Positions 29,757 through 38,431 of a DNA stretch of 64,000 bases are shown piece after piece. Each line of letters begins with the position of its first letter. The stretch's first letter is position 1. A model generated the notes under the pieces. It worked only from the letters and a program-made list of their open reading frames with translations. It ran no database searches and was not told where the DNA came from. Position numbers and translations under genes: made by a program. The DNA is from Collinsella sp. TM09-10AT. Lineage in GTDB: Bacteria > Actinomycetota > Coriobacteriia > Coriobacteriales > Coriobacteriaceae. The stretch covers positions 1 through 64,000 of the forward strand of contig NZ_QSOP01000001.1 in NCBI RefSeq assembly GCF_003436275.1, read 5' to 3'.

Positions 29757-30494
29757 ATGGATAACTATTTGGACTTGATGCGCGCTCGCCGCGAGCAGAT
29801 TCTGGAGCGTTTTTATGCGGCACTCGATCGCGCGGGCCGTCCCCACGATGCCGCGTGCCTGATTGCCGTCTCCAAGACTGTTGGCGTCGATGAGACCGTT
29901 GCCGCTATCCAGGCGGGGTATCGCCATTTTGCCGAGAACCGCCCGCAGGAGCTCGTTCGCAAGCTTGCGGGCCTCGCAGAGCATCCGGAGCTACCCGAGG
30001 TGCGCTTCGATATGATCGGCAACCTGCAGACCAACAAGATCAATGCGGTTCTGGGCTCGGCCGAGCTGATTCATTCGGTAAGCTCGCTGCATTTGGCTCA
30101 GGTCATCTCGAGCCGTGTGGTCCGCAAGATTGAGGCGGGTGAGCTCTCCGGCCCCCAGCGTGTGCTGATCGAGGTCAATGTGAGTGGTGAGGAGTCCAAG
30201 GGCGGCTTTTCGCCCGACGAGGTCCGCGACGCCGCAGGTGAGCTTGCGGAGCTTGAAGGAATTTGTGTGCAGGGCCTTATGACTATGGCACCCCGGGGGA
30301 ATAAGGATGTGGCGCGCCGCACTTTTGCCGGACTTCGCGAGCTAAGGGATGAGCTTGAGGCGACGCACTCCGATCTGAGCCTGCCCGAACTTTCCTGCGG
30401 CATGAGCGAGGACTTTGAGTCTGCCCTTGAGGAAGGCTCTACGCTCGTTCGCCTGGGCAGGGTAGTATTTAGCCCGGAGTTTGCAGTAAAATAA
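29757..30494 (+). CDS. YggS-family pyridoxal-phosphate protein
   Basis: 245 residues, the PLP-binding homeostasis family (YggS/PROSC). PLP Lys lies in LIAVSKTVGVDE; FAENRPQELVRK, FDMIGNLQTNKI and VNVSGEESKGGF follow, then MSEDFESALEEGSTLVRLGRVVFS. Members hold PLP without a known catalytic reaction and affect amino-acid balance. GGAGGCGATTGGCA precedes ATG 29757. It commonly lies between pgeF and sepF; here the pst operon separates it from pgeF. Confidence 0.93.
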   Translation: MDNYLDLMRARREQILERFYAALDRAGRPHDAACLIAVSKTVGVDETVAAIQAGYRHFAENRPQELVRKLAGLAEHPELPEVRFDMIGNLQTNKINAVLGSAELIHSVSSLHLAQVISSRVVRKIEAGELSGPQRVLIEVNVSGEESKGGFSPDEVRDAAGELAELEGICVQGLMTMAPRGNKDVARRTFAGLRELRDELEATHSDLSLPELSCGMSEDFESALEEGSTLVRLGRVVFSPEFAVK

Positions 30495-30554
30495 GGCTCT
30501 GAAGTGCGCACTGATTATCAGAGCGCCTGCACTAAACCGCGAGAGGACACAACC

Positions 30555-31280
30555 ATGGGCTTCCTTGACGAGATTAAAAATAAGATGCACCTGGGCGGCC
30601 AGCAGGGTTACGACCAGGGTTATGGTCAGGACGACGACTACGGCTACGATGATGGCTATGACGACGGCTACCAGAACAACGGTTACAGCGGTGCCTCGGG
30701 CGAGGGCTTCTACACCCAGGACGAGCCGAGCAACGGCCTGTTGGGTCAGACGCGCCGCGGCGAGGCCGAGTCGGTGGCCGTGTACACGCGCTCCGGTCAG
30801 CTGGTCGGTGACGATTCTCGCCACGCTACGACCTACAACCCGCCATCGCGCTCGCAGGAGACGGTTGCGGGCGGTTATCGTCCCGGTGCCTACGACACGC
30901 CGTCGAGCTATGCCGAGAGCACACGTGCCCGCGCTGCTGCCCCCGCACCTGCTCCCTCACCGAGCGATGCCTCGGCGTATGCGAGCAACATCATCAACTC
31001 TACGCCGCAGCTGCCGGCCTATGTCCTGCGCCCCGAGAGCTATGACGACGTGGAGACCGTCGTGCGCCGCGTGCGCACCAAGCAGCCTGTCGCGCTGATT
31101 TTTGTGGGCGTTCGTACCGAGGTCGCCAAGCGCGTCTTGGACTTTTCTTACGGCTTTGCCTGCGGCCTGGGTGCCACGGTCAAAGAGGTGGGCGACCGCG
31201 TGTTTATGGTGCTTCCCGCCGGCTGCGAGGTCAAGGATTCCGACCTCAAGAAGCTCCGTGCCGACGGCTACCTTAAGTAA
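30555..31280 (+). CDS. sepF: Cell division protein SepF
   Basis: 241 residues. An N-terminal amphipathic membrane anchor (MGFLDEIKNKMHLG), a Tyr/Asp/Gly-rich low-complexity region (about 17-50, repeats of DDGY/DQGY), a Pro/Ala-rich linker, and the C-terminal SepF fold (YVLRPESYDDVETVVRRV ... FSYGFACGLGATVKEVGDRVFMVLP). SepF tethers FtsZ to the membrane in bacteria without FtsA. GAGAGGACACAACC places the start at ATG 30555. The Tyr-rich linker is longer than in most SepF. Confidence 0.93.
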   Translation: MGFLDEIKNKMHLGGQQGYDQGYGQDDDYGYDDGYDDGYQNNGYSGASGEGFYTQDEPSNGLLGQTRRGEAESVAVYTRSGQLVGDDSRHATTYNPPSRSQETVAGGYRPGAYDTPSSYAESTRARAAAPAPAPSPSDASAYASNIINSTPQLPAYVLRPESYDDVETVVRRVRTKQPVALIFVGVRTEVAKRVLDFSYGFACGLGATVKEVGDRVFMVLPAGCEVKDSDLKKLRADGYLK

Positions 31281-31301
31281 AAACAAGACGAGGAGATTCT
31301 C

Positions 31302-31583
31302 ATCAACATCTACACCATTGTCCAGCTGGTCAATACGCTGTTCAACTTTTACTCCACGCTCATCGTGGTCTACTGCTTTATGACGTGGATCCCTATGAAG
31401 CAGGGCGGATTGCTACAGGATATCGCCGCAGTGCTCGATAGCGTCTGCGGTCCGTGGCTCAACCTCTTTCGCCGGTTTATCCCGCCCATGGGCGGCATCG
31501 ATTTTTCACCGGTCGTTGCGATTATTGCGTTGCAGTTGGTGCAGAAGCTGGTTCTGCAACTTCTTATAGGTATACTCATATAA
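31302..31583 (+). CDS. YggT-family membrane protein, apparent ATC start
   Basis: About 93 residues with two hydrophobic segments and the YggT-like opening (M/I)NIYTIVQLVNTLFNFYSTLIVVYCFMTW, then GGIDFSPVVAIIALQLVQKLV. The reading frame begins straight after the sepF stop and has no ATG, GTG or TTG until GTG 31365, which would remove the first membrane segment. GAGGAG (31290-31295) lies six bases before ATC 31302, so an ATC (or nearby ATT/ATC) start is inferred. It lies between sepF and divIVA as in other Gram-positive clusters. The family is fairly sure; the start is uncertain. Confidence 0.78.
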   Translation: MNIYTIVQLVNTLFNFYSTLIVVYCFMTWIPMKQGGLLQDIAAVLDSVCGPWLNLFRRFIPPMGGIDFSPVVAIIALQLVQKLVLQLLIGILI

Positions 31584-31645
31584 AACTGGCTTAGTAACTC
31601 ACGTCGGGCGCACGGCGCCAAGGCGAAGATAAAGGAGAACTTGTT

Positions 31646-32320
31646 ATGGCTATTACCCCTGCTGACATTCAGGCTCAGACCTTCTCTGAGGCCAAGCGCG
31701 GCTACGATCCCGCCGAGGTCGACGTCTTCTTGGAGACCCTGTCCTCCGAGGTCGACGCCATGCTCGCCAAGATTGTCGATCTTAAGGGTCGTCTGACCGC
31801 CACCGAGCAGCAGCTCGCCGACACGCAGGCCCAGCTCGCTCAGGCTCAGGATGCTGCCGCTCAGGCCGTCCCTGCCGCGCCCGTCGCCGCTCCTGCGCCC
31901 GATTTCTCCGCTCAGGAGCGTCAGATTTCCGCTGCCCTGATTGCTGCCCAGCAGACCGCCGAGGGCATTGTCAACGACGCCAACGAGAACGCTGACCGCA
32001 TTCGCAACGAGGCCGATGCCAAGGCCCGCGAGGTCATCCGCCAGGCCCTGACCGAGAAGCAGGCCGAGCTTGAGGAGATCGACCGTCTTAAGGCTTCCCG
32101 TGAGGAGTTCAAGGCCGAGTACCTCAAGCTCATCCAGCACTTTATGGATGATGCCCAGAACTCCTTCCCGGCCGACCTCATGGCCTCCACGCCGGTCGGT
32201 TCTGCCGCTTCTCCTGCGGTGACTGTTCCCGCCGAGCCGCTGCCCGTCGCTGACCCGGTTGTCCCCGTGGCCGATCCCTTCGCCCCGATCGACAACTTTG
32301 CCGCCGACGACCTGGACTAA
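31646..32320 (+). CDS. divIVA: DivIVA-domain protein
   Basis: 224 residues. N-terminal DivIVA lipid-binding domain (TPADIQAQTFSEAKRGYDPAEVDVFLETL), a coiled coil (about 35-70), an Ala/Pro-rich linker, a second coiled coil (about 95-160) and an acidic C-tail. It marks curved membrane at poles and septa and, in actinobacteria, directs growth. AAGGAGAACTTGTT precedes the ATG. Last gene of the division block, followed by a strong terminator. Confidence 0.93.
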   Translation: MAITPADIQAQTFSEAKRGYDPAEVDVFLETLSSEVDAMLAKIVDLKGRLTATEQQLADTQAQLAQAQDAAAQAVPAAPVAAPAPDFSAQERQISAALIAAQQTAEGIVNDANENADRIRNEADAKAREVIRQALTEKQAELEEIDRLKASREEFKAEYLKLIQHFMDDAQNSFPADLMASTPVGSAASPAVTVPAEPLPVADPVVPVADPFAPIDNFAADDLD

Positions 32321-32349
32321 CATTCGTCCTGCAATTTAGTGCCTAGAAA

Positions 32350-32376
32350 GGACCCGCACCTTGCGGGTCCTTTTTT
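32350..32376 (+). terminator. Terminator after divIVA
   Basis: GGACCCGC (32350-32357) and GCGGGTCC (32363-32370) form a perfect stem followed by TTTTTT. Confidence 0.92.
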
Positions 32377-32487
32377 ATGACTGTGCAGGGGCGCGCAACA
32401 TAAAAAACCGAGCCCTGCACATAGTGGCGCAGAACTCGGCGAACGGGTGAGCGGTCAAGGGTAGGTTTTAAGGCATGTCCCAAAAAT

Positions 32488-33018
32488 CTACTTGAGGAGG
32501 AAGTTGGAGAGGGGAATGGTGCGGGCCTCGCGATGCTCGGGATCGGCGATGTGGTCGGCGGGATAGCCACAGACGAGCATGTGATAGGGATAGACGCCCT
32601 TGGGCAGATTGAACTGCTCCTGTGCCACCTCAGGCTTAAAATGGCATACCCAGCACGTTCCCAGGCCCTGCTCGGTGGCCTCCATCATCATCTGGTCGCA
32701 CACGATGGACGTATCGATTTCACTGGAATTCATCTGGTCATACGGGCGCACCCAAGCATCATCGGTAACGCTGCAAATAAGGAAGACAAGCGGAGCTCCA
32801 AAGATAGACCCATCACGAGCAAACCGAGGCTGACAAGCAGCAGCCTTCTCCAACAGCTCAGGCGTATCCAGCACCATCACACGGGCTGGATGATTATTAC
32901 AAGCAGAAGGAGCAATCCGCCCCGCCTCAACAATGGCATCCACTACCGACTGCTCAACAGGACGGTCCTCAAAAGAACGACAAGAATACCGACCACGAGC
33001 CAGATCCAAATAAGACAT
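32488..33018 (-). CDS. Nitroreductase-family protein
   Basis: 176 residues of the FMN-dependent nitroreductase fold. The FMN-site start is RGRYSCRSFEDRPVEQ, with AGRIAPSACNNHPARVMVL and a C-terminal GLGTCWVCHF then GYPADH. Short members like this reduce nitro compounds, quinones or flavins with NAD(P)H; the substrate is unknown. AGGAGGGCTTGT places the start at 33018; a longer frame to 33084 adds a hydrophobic stretch with no ribosome site. It is transcribed towards divIVA. Confidence 0.88.
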   Translation of the reverse strand: MSYLDLARGRYSCRSFEDRPVEQSVVDAIVEAGRIAPSACNNHPARVMVLDTPELLEKAAACQPRFARDGSIFGAPLVFLICSVTDDAWVRPYDQMNSSEIDTSIVCDQMMMEATEQGLGTCWVCHFKPEVAQEQFNLPKGVYPYHMLVCGYPADHIADPEHREARTIPLSNFLLK

Positions 33019-33201
33019 ACAAGCCCTCCTAAAATTAAAAATCAAACAAACCAAAAGTAACCCAAAGAGTACCCAAAGCAGCAATCAGCCAAACGCTCAT
33101 CAAGGGCCAAAGTGTCCGAACGGATACCAAAGGTCCCTTCAGCCAAACCCCCGTCGCGCTAAATCTATCAGCCAAAGTTCCCAATGGTGGTGCATAAGGG
33201 A

Positions 33202-33280
33202 GCGGGCCCGGCCACTAATAACCTTTTGAACGACTCTGCTTGCAGCCGGAGTGAAAAAGGTTATTAGTGGCCGGGCCCGC
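33202..33280. repeat. Perfect 26-bp inverted repeat
   Basis: The arm at 33202-33227 (GCGGGCCCGGCC...CCTTTT) is exactly complementary to 33255-33280 (AAAAGG...GGCCGGGCCCGC), with a 27-base loop. It lies between the nitroreductase start and the DUF47 stop, both on the minus strand. It could be a terminator for the DUF47-pit transcript, but the arms are far longer than needed and there is no T-run on the minus side. A similar GC-rich long palindrome is at 47753-47881. Confidence 0.75.
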
Positions 33281-33304
33281 GACCGGTGGGACATGTACCC
33301 CCAA

Positions 33305-33928
33305 TTAACTGTTCTTCATGACAATCGAATCCACGACATCGGCCACATTCTCGCAGCAGTCGGCGCAGTACTCCAGGAAGGCGTACACGTCACGCCAAGC
33401 GATGACCTCGAGCGGGTCCTTGCCGTTAACGTGCAGGTTACGCATGGCGTTGATATAGAGCTCGTCGGCCTCGGACTCGATGGTGTTGATCTGGATGACG
33501 AGCTCGCGCAGCGTTTTGGACTTGCGGTAGTTAGGCAGCTCGACCATCAGGTCTTTCATGGCGCGGCAGGCGTCGGTCACCTTGTGGGCGATCACGATGG
33601 CATCGGGATGGATGCTCTGGATGTTGGTGAAGTAGACGCGCTGCACGACGCCCTCGATGCGGTCGAGCACGGTGTCGAGCGAGCAGCTCATCAGGTCCAG
33701 ATCCTCGCGCTCAAGCGGGGTGATAAAGGCGGTGAGCAGGGCGTCCTCAAGCTCATGGTGCTTCTTGTCGGCCGCATGCTCGATCGCATGCATCTTGTCG
33801 AGCATATCGTGAATCTTTGCGGGATCGAAGTTCTCGAAAATCTTGGTAAGCAGCTCGGCGGCCTGGACGGCGAGGTCGGCGCAGGCGACGTAGTTGTCAA
33901 AGTAGAACGAATCGGGTTTCTTTGCCAT
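33305..33928 (-). CDS. DUF47 (PhoU-like) phosphate-transport accessory protein
   Basis: 207 residues, all-helical, PhoU-related DUF47 fold. Helices with MHAIEHAADKKHHELEDALLTAFITPLEREDL, a family-typical stretch, and DRIEGVVQRVYFTNI are visible. DUF47 proteins are nearly always encoded beside Pit permeases and are thought to regulate or couple them. It is the second gene of a minus-strand pair, 67 bases after pit. CGAAAGGACCCACTC gives the start. Confidence 0.92.
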   Translation of the reverse strand: MAKKPDSFYFDNYVACADLAVQAAELLTKIFENFDPAKIHDMLDKMHAIEHAADKKHHELEDALLTAFITPLEREDLDLMSCSLDTVLDRIEGVVQRVYFTNIQSIHPDAIVIAHKVTDACRAMKDLMVELPNYRKSKTLRELVIQINTIESEADELYINAMRNLHVNGKDPLEVIAWRDVYAFLEYCADCCENVADVVDSIVMKNS

Positions 33929-33995
33929 GAGTGGGTCCTTTCGAGGCGAAGACGGGTGGGCGAGGTGTTACGGTCCGGATGGACGTTCGGTTTGA

Positions 33996-35045
33996 CTAGA
34001 GGAACATCATGAACAGCTTGGCCATGACAAAGCTGATGAGTCCGCAGGCGGGGAAGGTGAAGAACCAGGTGAACATCATGTCCTTGACGACGCCGAAGTT
34101 GATGGCCGAGAGGCGTTTGACGGCACCGACGCCCATGATGGCGCAGGTCTTGATGTGCGTGGAGGACACGGGGATGCCGGTAAGGGTGGCAAGCAGCAGG
34201 TTCGCGGCGCCCGCCAGGTCGGCGGAGAAGCCCTGGTACTTTTCGAGCTTGACCATGCTCTGGCCAACGGACTTGATGATGCGCTCGCCGCCCACGCTGG
34301 TGCCGATGCCCATGGTGGCCGAGCATAGCAGCATAATCCAGATGGGGATGCCGGCATCGCCGACGCTCGTCTGACCGCTGGCAAAGGCCACGCCTAAAAA
34401 GAGCACGCCGATGAACTTCTGTCCATCCTGCGCGCCGTGCATAAAGCTCATGGCCGCAGCGCTCGCGATCTGAGCGTATTTAAAGAAGACATTGGCACGT
34501 CGCCTGTTGGCGGCGGCGAAAAGAATCGAGACGAGCTTGCACAGGACCCAGCCCATGACAAAGCCCAGACCGATGGAGAGCGCCAGGCCGTAGATGACCT
34601 TCATCCACTCGTGGACGTTGACGCTGCTCGCACCGCCGAGGGCGATGGCGGCACCGGTCAGGCCGGCGATAAGGCTGTGGCTTTGCGAGGTGGGGATGCC
34701 AAAACGCGACGCTGTGGCGCCGTAGACGACGATGGAGAACAGCGCCGCGCACAGACAGGCGAGCGCCATGGTGCTGTTTCCGCCAAAGTCGACAATATGG
34801 GAGATGGTGTTGGCGACGCTCGCGTTAAAGTGCGTCATGATGAGCACGCCAAGGAAGTTGAATGCGGCACTCATGAGAATAGCGGCGCGGGCGGGCATGC
34901 AACGCGTAGTGACGCAGGTCGCGATGGCGTTGGGTGCGTCGGTCCATCCATTGACGAAGATGGCGCCGAGCGCGAGGATCACGGTGACGGCAAGGACTGG
35001 GTTCGACACAAGTTGGCCGAGGAAGGTTGAGAACGTTACGTCCAT
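33996..35045 (-). CDS. pit: Low-affinity phosphate permease (PiT family)
   Basis: 349 residues with about ten membrane segments. Both PiT halves are recognisable: NGWTDAPNAIATCVTTR near 32-48 and the later SFMHGAQDGQKFIGVLFLG and GGERIIKSVGQSMVKL, with STHIKTCAIMGVG near the end. PiT proteins import metal-phosphate with protons or sodium. It is paired with DUF47 and complements the high-affinity Pst system in the same window. GAGAAAGCCCATAT precedes the ATG. Confidence 0.93.
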   Translation of the reverse strand: MDVTFSTFLGQLVSNPVLAVTVILALGAIFVNGWTDAPNAIATCVTTRCMPARAAILMSAAFNFLGVLIMTHFNASVANTISHIVDFGGNSTMALACLCAALFSIVVYGATASRFGIPTSQSHSLIAGLTGAAIALGGASSVNVHEWMKVIYGLALSIGLGFVMGWVLCKLVSILFAAANRRRANVFFKYAQIASAAAMSFMHGAQDGQKFIGVLFLGVAFASGQTSVGDAGIPIWIMLLCSATMGIGTSVGGERIIKSVGQSMVKLEKYQGFSADLAGAANLLLATLTGIPVSSTHIKTCAIMGVGAVKRLSAINFGVVKDMMFTWFFTFPACGLISFVMAKLFMMFL

Positions 35046-35295
35046 ATATGGGCTTTCTCGAAGTTTGCAGGCACGTTACAGAAACATGATAAATCGTATC
35101 ACCTCCTGCGGGTTTCTTTACCGAGTTCTGATGGGAGCAGTGAATTTTTTGGCACTAAAAATGAATATTAGCCCTGTTGACCGTGGGTGTTCTTTTTGCT
35201 AACACACCATGAGGACACGTGCGCGCGCCCCAACACCCCAAAACCACAGCCTGTTCGCTTTACAACATGCAAACATGCGTTCGATAATAGGAGGC
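35046..35295. other. Divergent intergenic region upstream of pit
   Basis: About 250 bases between the divergent pit gene and the unknown gene at 35296. It is AT-rich near 35080-35170 (minus-strand leader of pit). No strong hairpin or repeat was seen; promoters for both directions must lie here but cannot be placed with confidence. Confidence 0.4.
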
Positions 35296-35634
35296 ATGGA
35301 ATATCGACAGACAGATGGCAAAACTCGGCGCGTGCACAAGCAGTATGTGGACGTCGTGGCTCGCATCCTCGCGGGCGGACAGGTCGTGCCGGTCACCGTC
35401 TGCTGGGTCGACGGTCGTTGCTTTACGATTGACGAGATTGTCTCGACCACTGGGTTTGGCCTGACGGTTCACGGCATTCGTACGGCAACCTATAAGGTGC
35501 GTTTTGGCGGGCACGCGACCGAGTTGTATCTGGAGGACCAGACGCGCGAGCGGGCGGACGGCTCGCAGGCACACGTGATGCGTTGGTGGGTGTGGGCGTT
35601 CGACCGAACACTCGAGAGCGGGCGCCGCAGGTAA
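35296..35634 (+). CDS. Unknown protein, beta-rich, 112 residues
   Basis: A small soluble protein: VDVVARILAGGQVVPVTVCWVDGRCFTIDEIVSTTGFG, then a likely strand-rich segment TVHGIRTATYKVRFGGHATELYLED and a basic tail. The W-x-(D/G)-GR-x-(F/Y)-x-(I/V)-xE(I/V) pattern resembles small actinobacterial proteins of unknown function annotated DUF6504-like, but the match is not strong enough to assign. ATAGGAGGC lies next to ATG 35296, so the gene is probably real. It stands alone between pit and the BI-1-like gene. Confidence 0.7.
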   Translation: MEYRQTDGKTRRVHKQYVDVVARILAGGQVVPVTVCWVDGRCFTIDEIVSTTGFGLTVHGIRTATYKVRFGGHATELYLEDQTRERADGSQAHVMRWWVWAFDRTLESGRRR

Positions 35635-35714
35635 GAACGCGTGGCGTTCGGGTACAATGGCAGGAAACTTGTCAGCTACGGCGCCGTCGCGGTGCTTTTT
35701 GAAAGGACGAAATT

Positions 35715-36410
35715 ATGAACGATATCCAGGGCTATCAGAATGGCCCCATCGAGACCGGCGCAAGCCGTGCCAAGGAGATGTCGCCGCGCGCGTACAACCT
35801 TGTCATGTCTGCTCTGATCTTTTTGGGCTTTTGCGCCATGGGCGCCGGTGTTTACTTTACGAGCACCATGTCGTTTGCGCGCATGATGATGAGCGGCGCC
35901 GCTTTGCCGCTGGTCTTTGGCTCATTTATTTTGACCATCGTCGGCATGGTCATGATGTCGGCTGCTGCCAGCAAACAGTCCGTGGGCCTGTCACTCGTGG
36001 GCTACGTGGTCTTTGCGAGCACCTTTGGCCTGACGGCGTCGTTTGGTCTTGCCAACTACGACCTGCCTACCATTAACACCGCCTTTATCGCCACGGCCGC
36101 CATCACCTTTGTCTTTGGTGCGCTGGGCGTGACCTTCCCCAAGTTCTTCCAGCGTGTGTATGGCATTGGTTTTGGCATCCTGCTTGCCACGATTCTGGTC
36201 GAGATCGTGCTGATGTTCATGGGCGTTTCGCAGTCCATCACCGACCTGATCGTGATCGTGGTGTTCGCCGGCTTCATCGGCTACGACACCTATGTGGCAA
36301 CGACGGTGCCGCCCACGCTGCCCAACGCCGTGCTCATGGCATCCAACCTGTTCGTGGACATTATCAACGTGTTCCTGCGCATTCTGAACATCCTCGGCCG
36401 TCGCGATTAA
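35715..36410 (+). CDS. Bax inhibitor-1/YccA-like membrane protein
   Basis: 231 residues with a soluble N-tail of about 30 and seven predicted membrane segments; TAAITFVFGALGVTFPKFFQRVYGIGFGILL and IVVFAGFIGYDTYVATT resemble BI-1/YccA members, the last with the conserved Asp-containing YDT segment. Family roles include protease modulation (YccA with FtsH) and calcium leak (BsYetJ); the role here is unknown. GAAAGGACGAAATT precedes the ATG. Confidence 0.8.
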   Translation: MNDIQGYQNGPIETGASRAKEMSPRAYNLVMSALIFLGFCAMGAGVYFTSTMSFARMMMSGAALPLVFGSFILTIVGMVMMSAAASKQSVGLSLVGYVVFASTFGLTASFGLANYDLPTINTAFIATAAITFVFGALGVTFPKFFQRVYGIGFGILLATILVEIVLMFMGVSQSITDLIVIVVFAGFIGYDTYVATTVPPTLPNAVLMASNLFVDIINVFLRILNILGRRD

Positions 36411-36457
36411 AGCGCGGCATTGCGATGCTTCCTGCCGGACACGGTAAAACGATGCGA

Positions 36458-36486
36458 AAGGCGGTCCTTCGGGGCCGTCTTTTTTG
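36458..36486 (+). terminator. Probable terminator after BI-1-like gene
   Basis: GGCGGTCC and GGGGCCGTC form an imperfect, wobble-containing stem around a TTC loop, followed by TTTTTT. Confidence 0.55.
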
Positions 36487-36550
36487 TACGCGGCGGGGTA
36501 TCATGGATGGGAAAAGCCGATAGCGGCAGCGACAGGAAAGGTGGCCACGT

Positions 36551-37684
36551 ATGGCAGACGTCGACAACAGGAACCGTAACCGCAGGTCCAACCGAGCGGG
36601 TCAGCCCAATCCCAAGCGCGAGGCCCGTGCCAAGGCCGCCGAGCGTCACGTGGCAACTGTGTCCGAAGCGTGCGCCAAGGATATCGAGCGTTCGCTTGCC
36701 GGTGTTCGCGAGTTTGACGGTATGCCTACCGGCTTTGTCGCGGCGATGAAGGCCAAGGTTCAGAGTGCTGTGGCCGCCGAAGAGCAGGTCGCCGAGGACG
36801 TCGAGAACGCGGAGACTACCGAGGTCGAGGCGGCGCCCGAGACCGAGGCGGCGCCCGAGCCCGTCGAGGAGCCTGCCGAGGAAATCGCCGAAGCTGAGTC
36901 CGCGCCTGCTGAGGAGCCCGCTCCGGTCCTGCCCGAGGTCACTGTGCTTGATGCCTCCGCCACGCAGGCAATCCTCGATAACGGTCGCGGCTATGCGCAG
37001 TTCTGCGACATGGCCGTGCTCGCCTTTGCCTCGTTTACCAATCCGGGCGGTGGATATATTCAGGGTTATCTGGGCCAGGAGGCCACGCTGTGCGCCGATT
37101 CGTATCTGTACAACGTTCTCGATAGGCAGCGTAAGTGGTACGGCGAGAACCGTCGCCGCAACATCAACTGCGAGCTCTATCGTAACCGCGCCCTGGTGGT
37201 GCCTGCGGTGCGCTTCGACCGCAACCACGTGCATGCATACGCCGACGTGATCGTGGCCGCCGCGCCCAACGTTAGGCGCGCCCGCCAGGAGTATCGCGTG
37301 AGCGACGATGCTCTGCTGGATGCCCTGCGCGACCGCATTCGCTTTGTGCTCGCCATCTGCGATGAGCTTGGTCGCGAGAAGCTCGTGCTGGGTGCTTGGG
37401 GCTGCGACAACAACGGCTTTGATGCCGAGGCCGTGGCCGAGCTCTTCCGCAAGGAGCTCGCGTCGGGCGACTTCAAGGTCAAGCAGGTCTTCTTTGCCGT
37501 GCCCTCTACGCGCTGGGACGAGGACTTCGCCAAGTTCGAGCACGTGCTGGCAAACTTCCCCGAGCGCAACCAGGAGTCCTATGCTCAGGTTGCCGCCCGC
37601 ACCGCAGCCGCCCGTGCCGCCGAGCAGGCTCAGGCCGCTGCCGAGGATGACGAGGATGACGACGACTGGCGCAAGTACCTGTAA
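36551..37684 (+). CDS. TIGR02452/microbial PARG-like protein with altered active site
   Basis: 377 residues. N-terminal 130 are basic then Glu/Ala/Pro-rich and probably disordered. The C-terminal domain is the microbial poly(ADP-ribose) glycohydrolase/TIGR02452 macrodomain: FTNPGGGYIQGYLGQEATLC (about 160-179), AADVIVAAAPNVRRA-like segment, KLVLGAWGCDNNGFD and an EVFRKEL-like helix. Active members carry GGG-x6-8-QEE; here it reads QEA, so the second, catalytic Glu is missing. The tail is acidic (AEDDEDDDDWRKYL). It may bind rather than cleave ADP-ribose. GACAGGAAAGGTGGCCACGT precedes the ATG. Confidence 0.85.
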   Translation: MADVDNRNRNRRSNRAGQPNPKREARAKAAERHVATVSEACAKDIERSLAGVREFDGMPTGFVAAMKAKVQSAVAAEEQVAEDVENAETTEVEAAPETEAAPEPVEEPAEEIAEAESAPAEEPAPVLPEVTVLDASATQAILDNGRGYAQFCDMAVLAFASFTNPGGGYIQGYLGQEATLCADSYLYNVLDRQRKWYGENRRRNINCELYRNRALVVPAVRFDRNHVHAYADVIVAAAPNVRRARQEYRVSDDALLDALRDRIRFVLAICDELGREKLVLGAWGCDNNGFDAEAVAELFRKELASGDFKVKQVFFAVPSTRWDEDFAKFEHVLANFPERNQESYAQVAARTAAARAAEQAQAAAEDDEDDDDWRKYL

Positions 37685-37710
37685 ACGGTGCGCGTGATGC
37701 GATATACCGA

Positions 37711-37741
37711 GCCGACGGGGGCTGCTCCCGTCGGCTTTTTA
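37711..37741 (+). terminator. Terminator after PARG-like gene
   Basis: GCCGACGGG (37711-37719) pairs with CCCGTCGGC (37727-37735), followed by TTTTT. Confidence 0.88.
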
Positions 37742-37759
37742 TTGAGTGGGGAGCTTACG

Positions 37760-38419
37760 ATGAAAAACGTTCTATGCTTTGGTGACAGCAACACCTATGG
37801 TTACGATCCGGCGGGCATGCGCGACGGTACCGCGGTGCGCTATGCGCAGGATGTGCGCTGGTGTGGCGTGGTCCAACGTGACTTAGGCGAGGGCTGGCAT
37901 GTAATTGAAGAAGGCCTCAACGGCCGCACGACGGTACGCGACGACATGTGCCATCTGGACACTAACCTCAACGGTATTCGCGCGCTTCCGATGCTGCTCG
38001 AGGCCCATAAGCCGCTGGACGCCATTGTGATCATGCTGGGCACCAACGACTGTAAGACGGTCTTTAACGTGACAGCTTCCGATATCGCCCGTGGCGCCAT
38101 GGCGCTGATTCGCGCCGTCCGCGCGTTTCCGTGGACCGACGCTGCGCCTTGCCCGCGCATCCTGCTGATGGCTCCTATCAAGATTAAGCCGCAGATCGCC
38201 GATGTGTATATGACCGACTTTGACGAGCATTCCGTTGAGGCATCTGAGCATTTTGGCGAGTACTATGCGCACGTGGCCGAGCAGTTTGGCTGCGACTTTT
38301 TGAATGCCGCCGAGTTTGCCGAGCCGGGCGATATCGACTATCTGCATATGATGCCCGAAAGCCACGAGAGCCTGGGTCACGCCGTGGCAGCCAAGCTCCA
38401 AGAGATGCTCGGTGAGTAG
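37760..38419 (+). CDS. SGNH/GDSL-family hydrolase
   Basis: 219 residues. Block I nucleophile motif CFGDSNTYGYDP at the N-terminus, GLNGRTTV (Gly block), MLGTNDCKTVF (Asn block) and a C-terminal segment DIDYLHMMPESHESLGHAVA with the catalytic His. These esterases/lipases cleave acyl or acetyl groups. No signal peptide, so it acts in the cytoplasm; the substrate is unknown. GTGGGGAGCTTACG places the start at ATG 37760. Confidence 0.9.
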   Translation: MKNVLCFGDSNTYGYDPAGMRDGTAVRYAQDVRWCGVVQRDLGEGWHVIEEGLNGRTTVRDDMCHLDTNLNGIRALPMLLEAHKPLDAIVIMLGTNDCKTVFNVTASDIARGAMALIRAVRAFPWTDAAPCPRILLMAPIKIKPQIADVYMTDFDEHSVEASEHFGEYYAHVAEQFGCDFLNAAEFAEPGDIDYLHMMPESHESLGHAVAAKLQEMLGE

Positions 38420-38431
38420 CGCGACCCCAAG

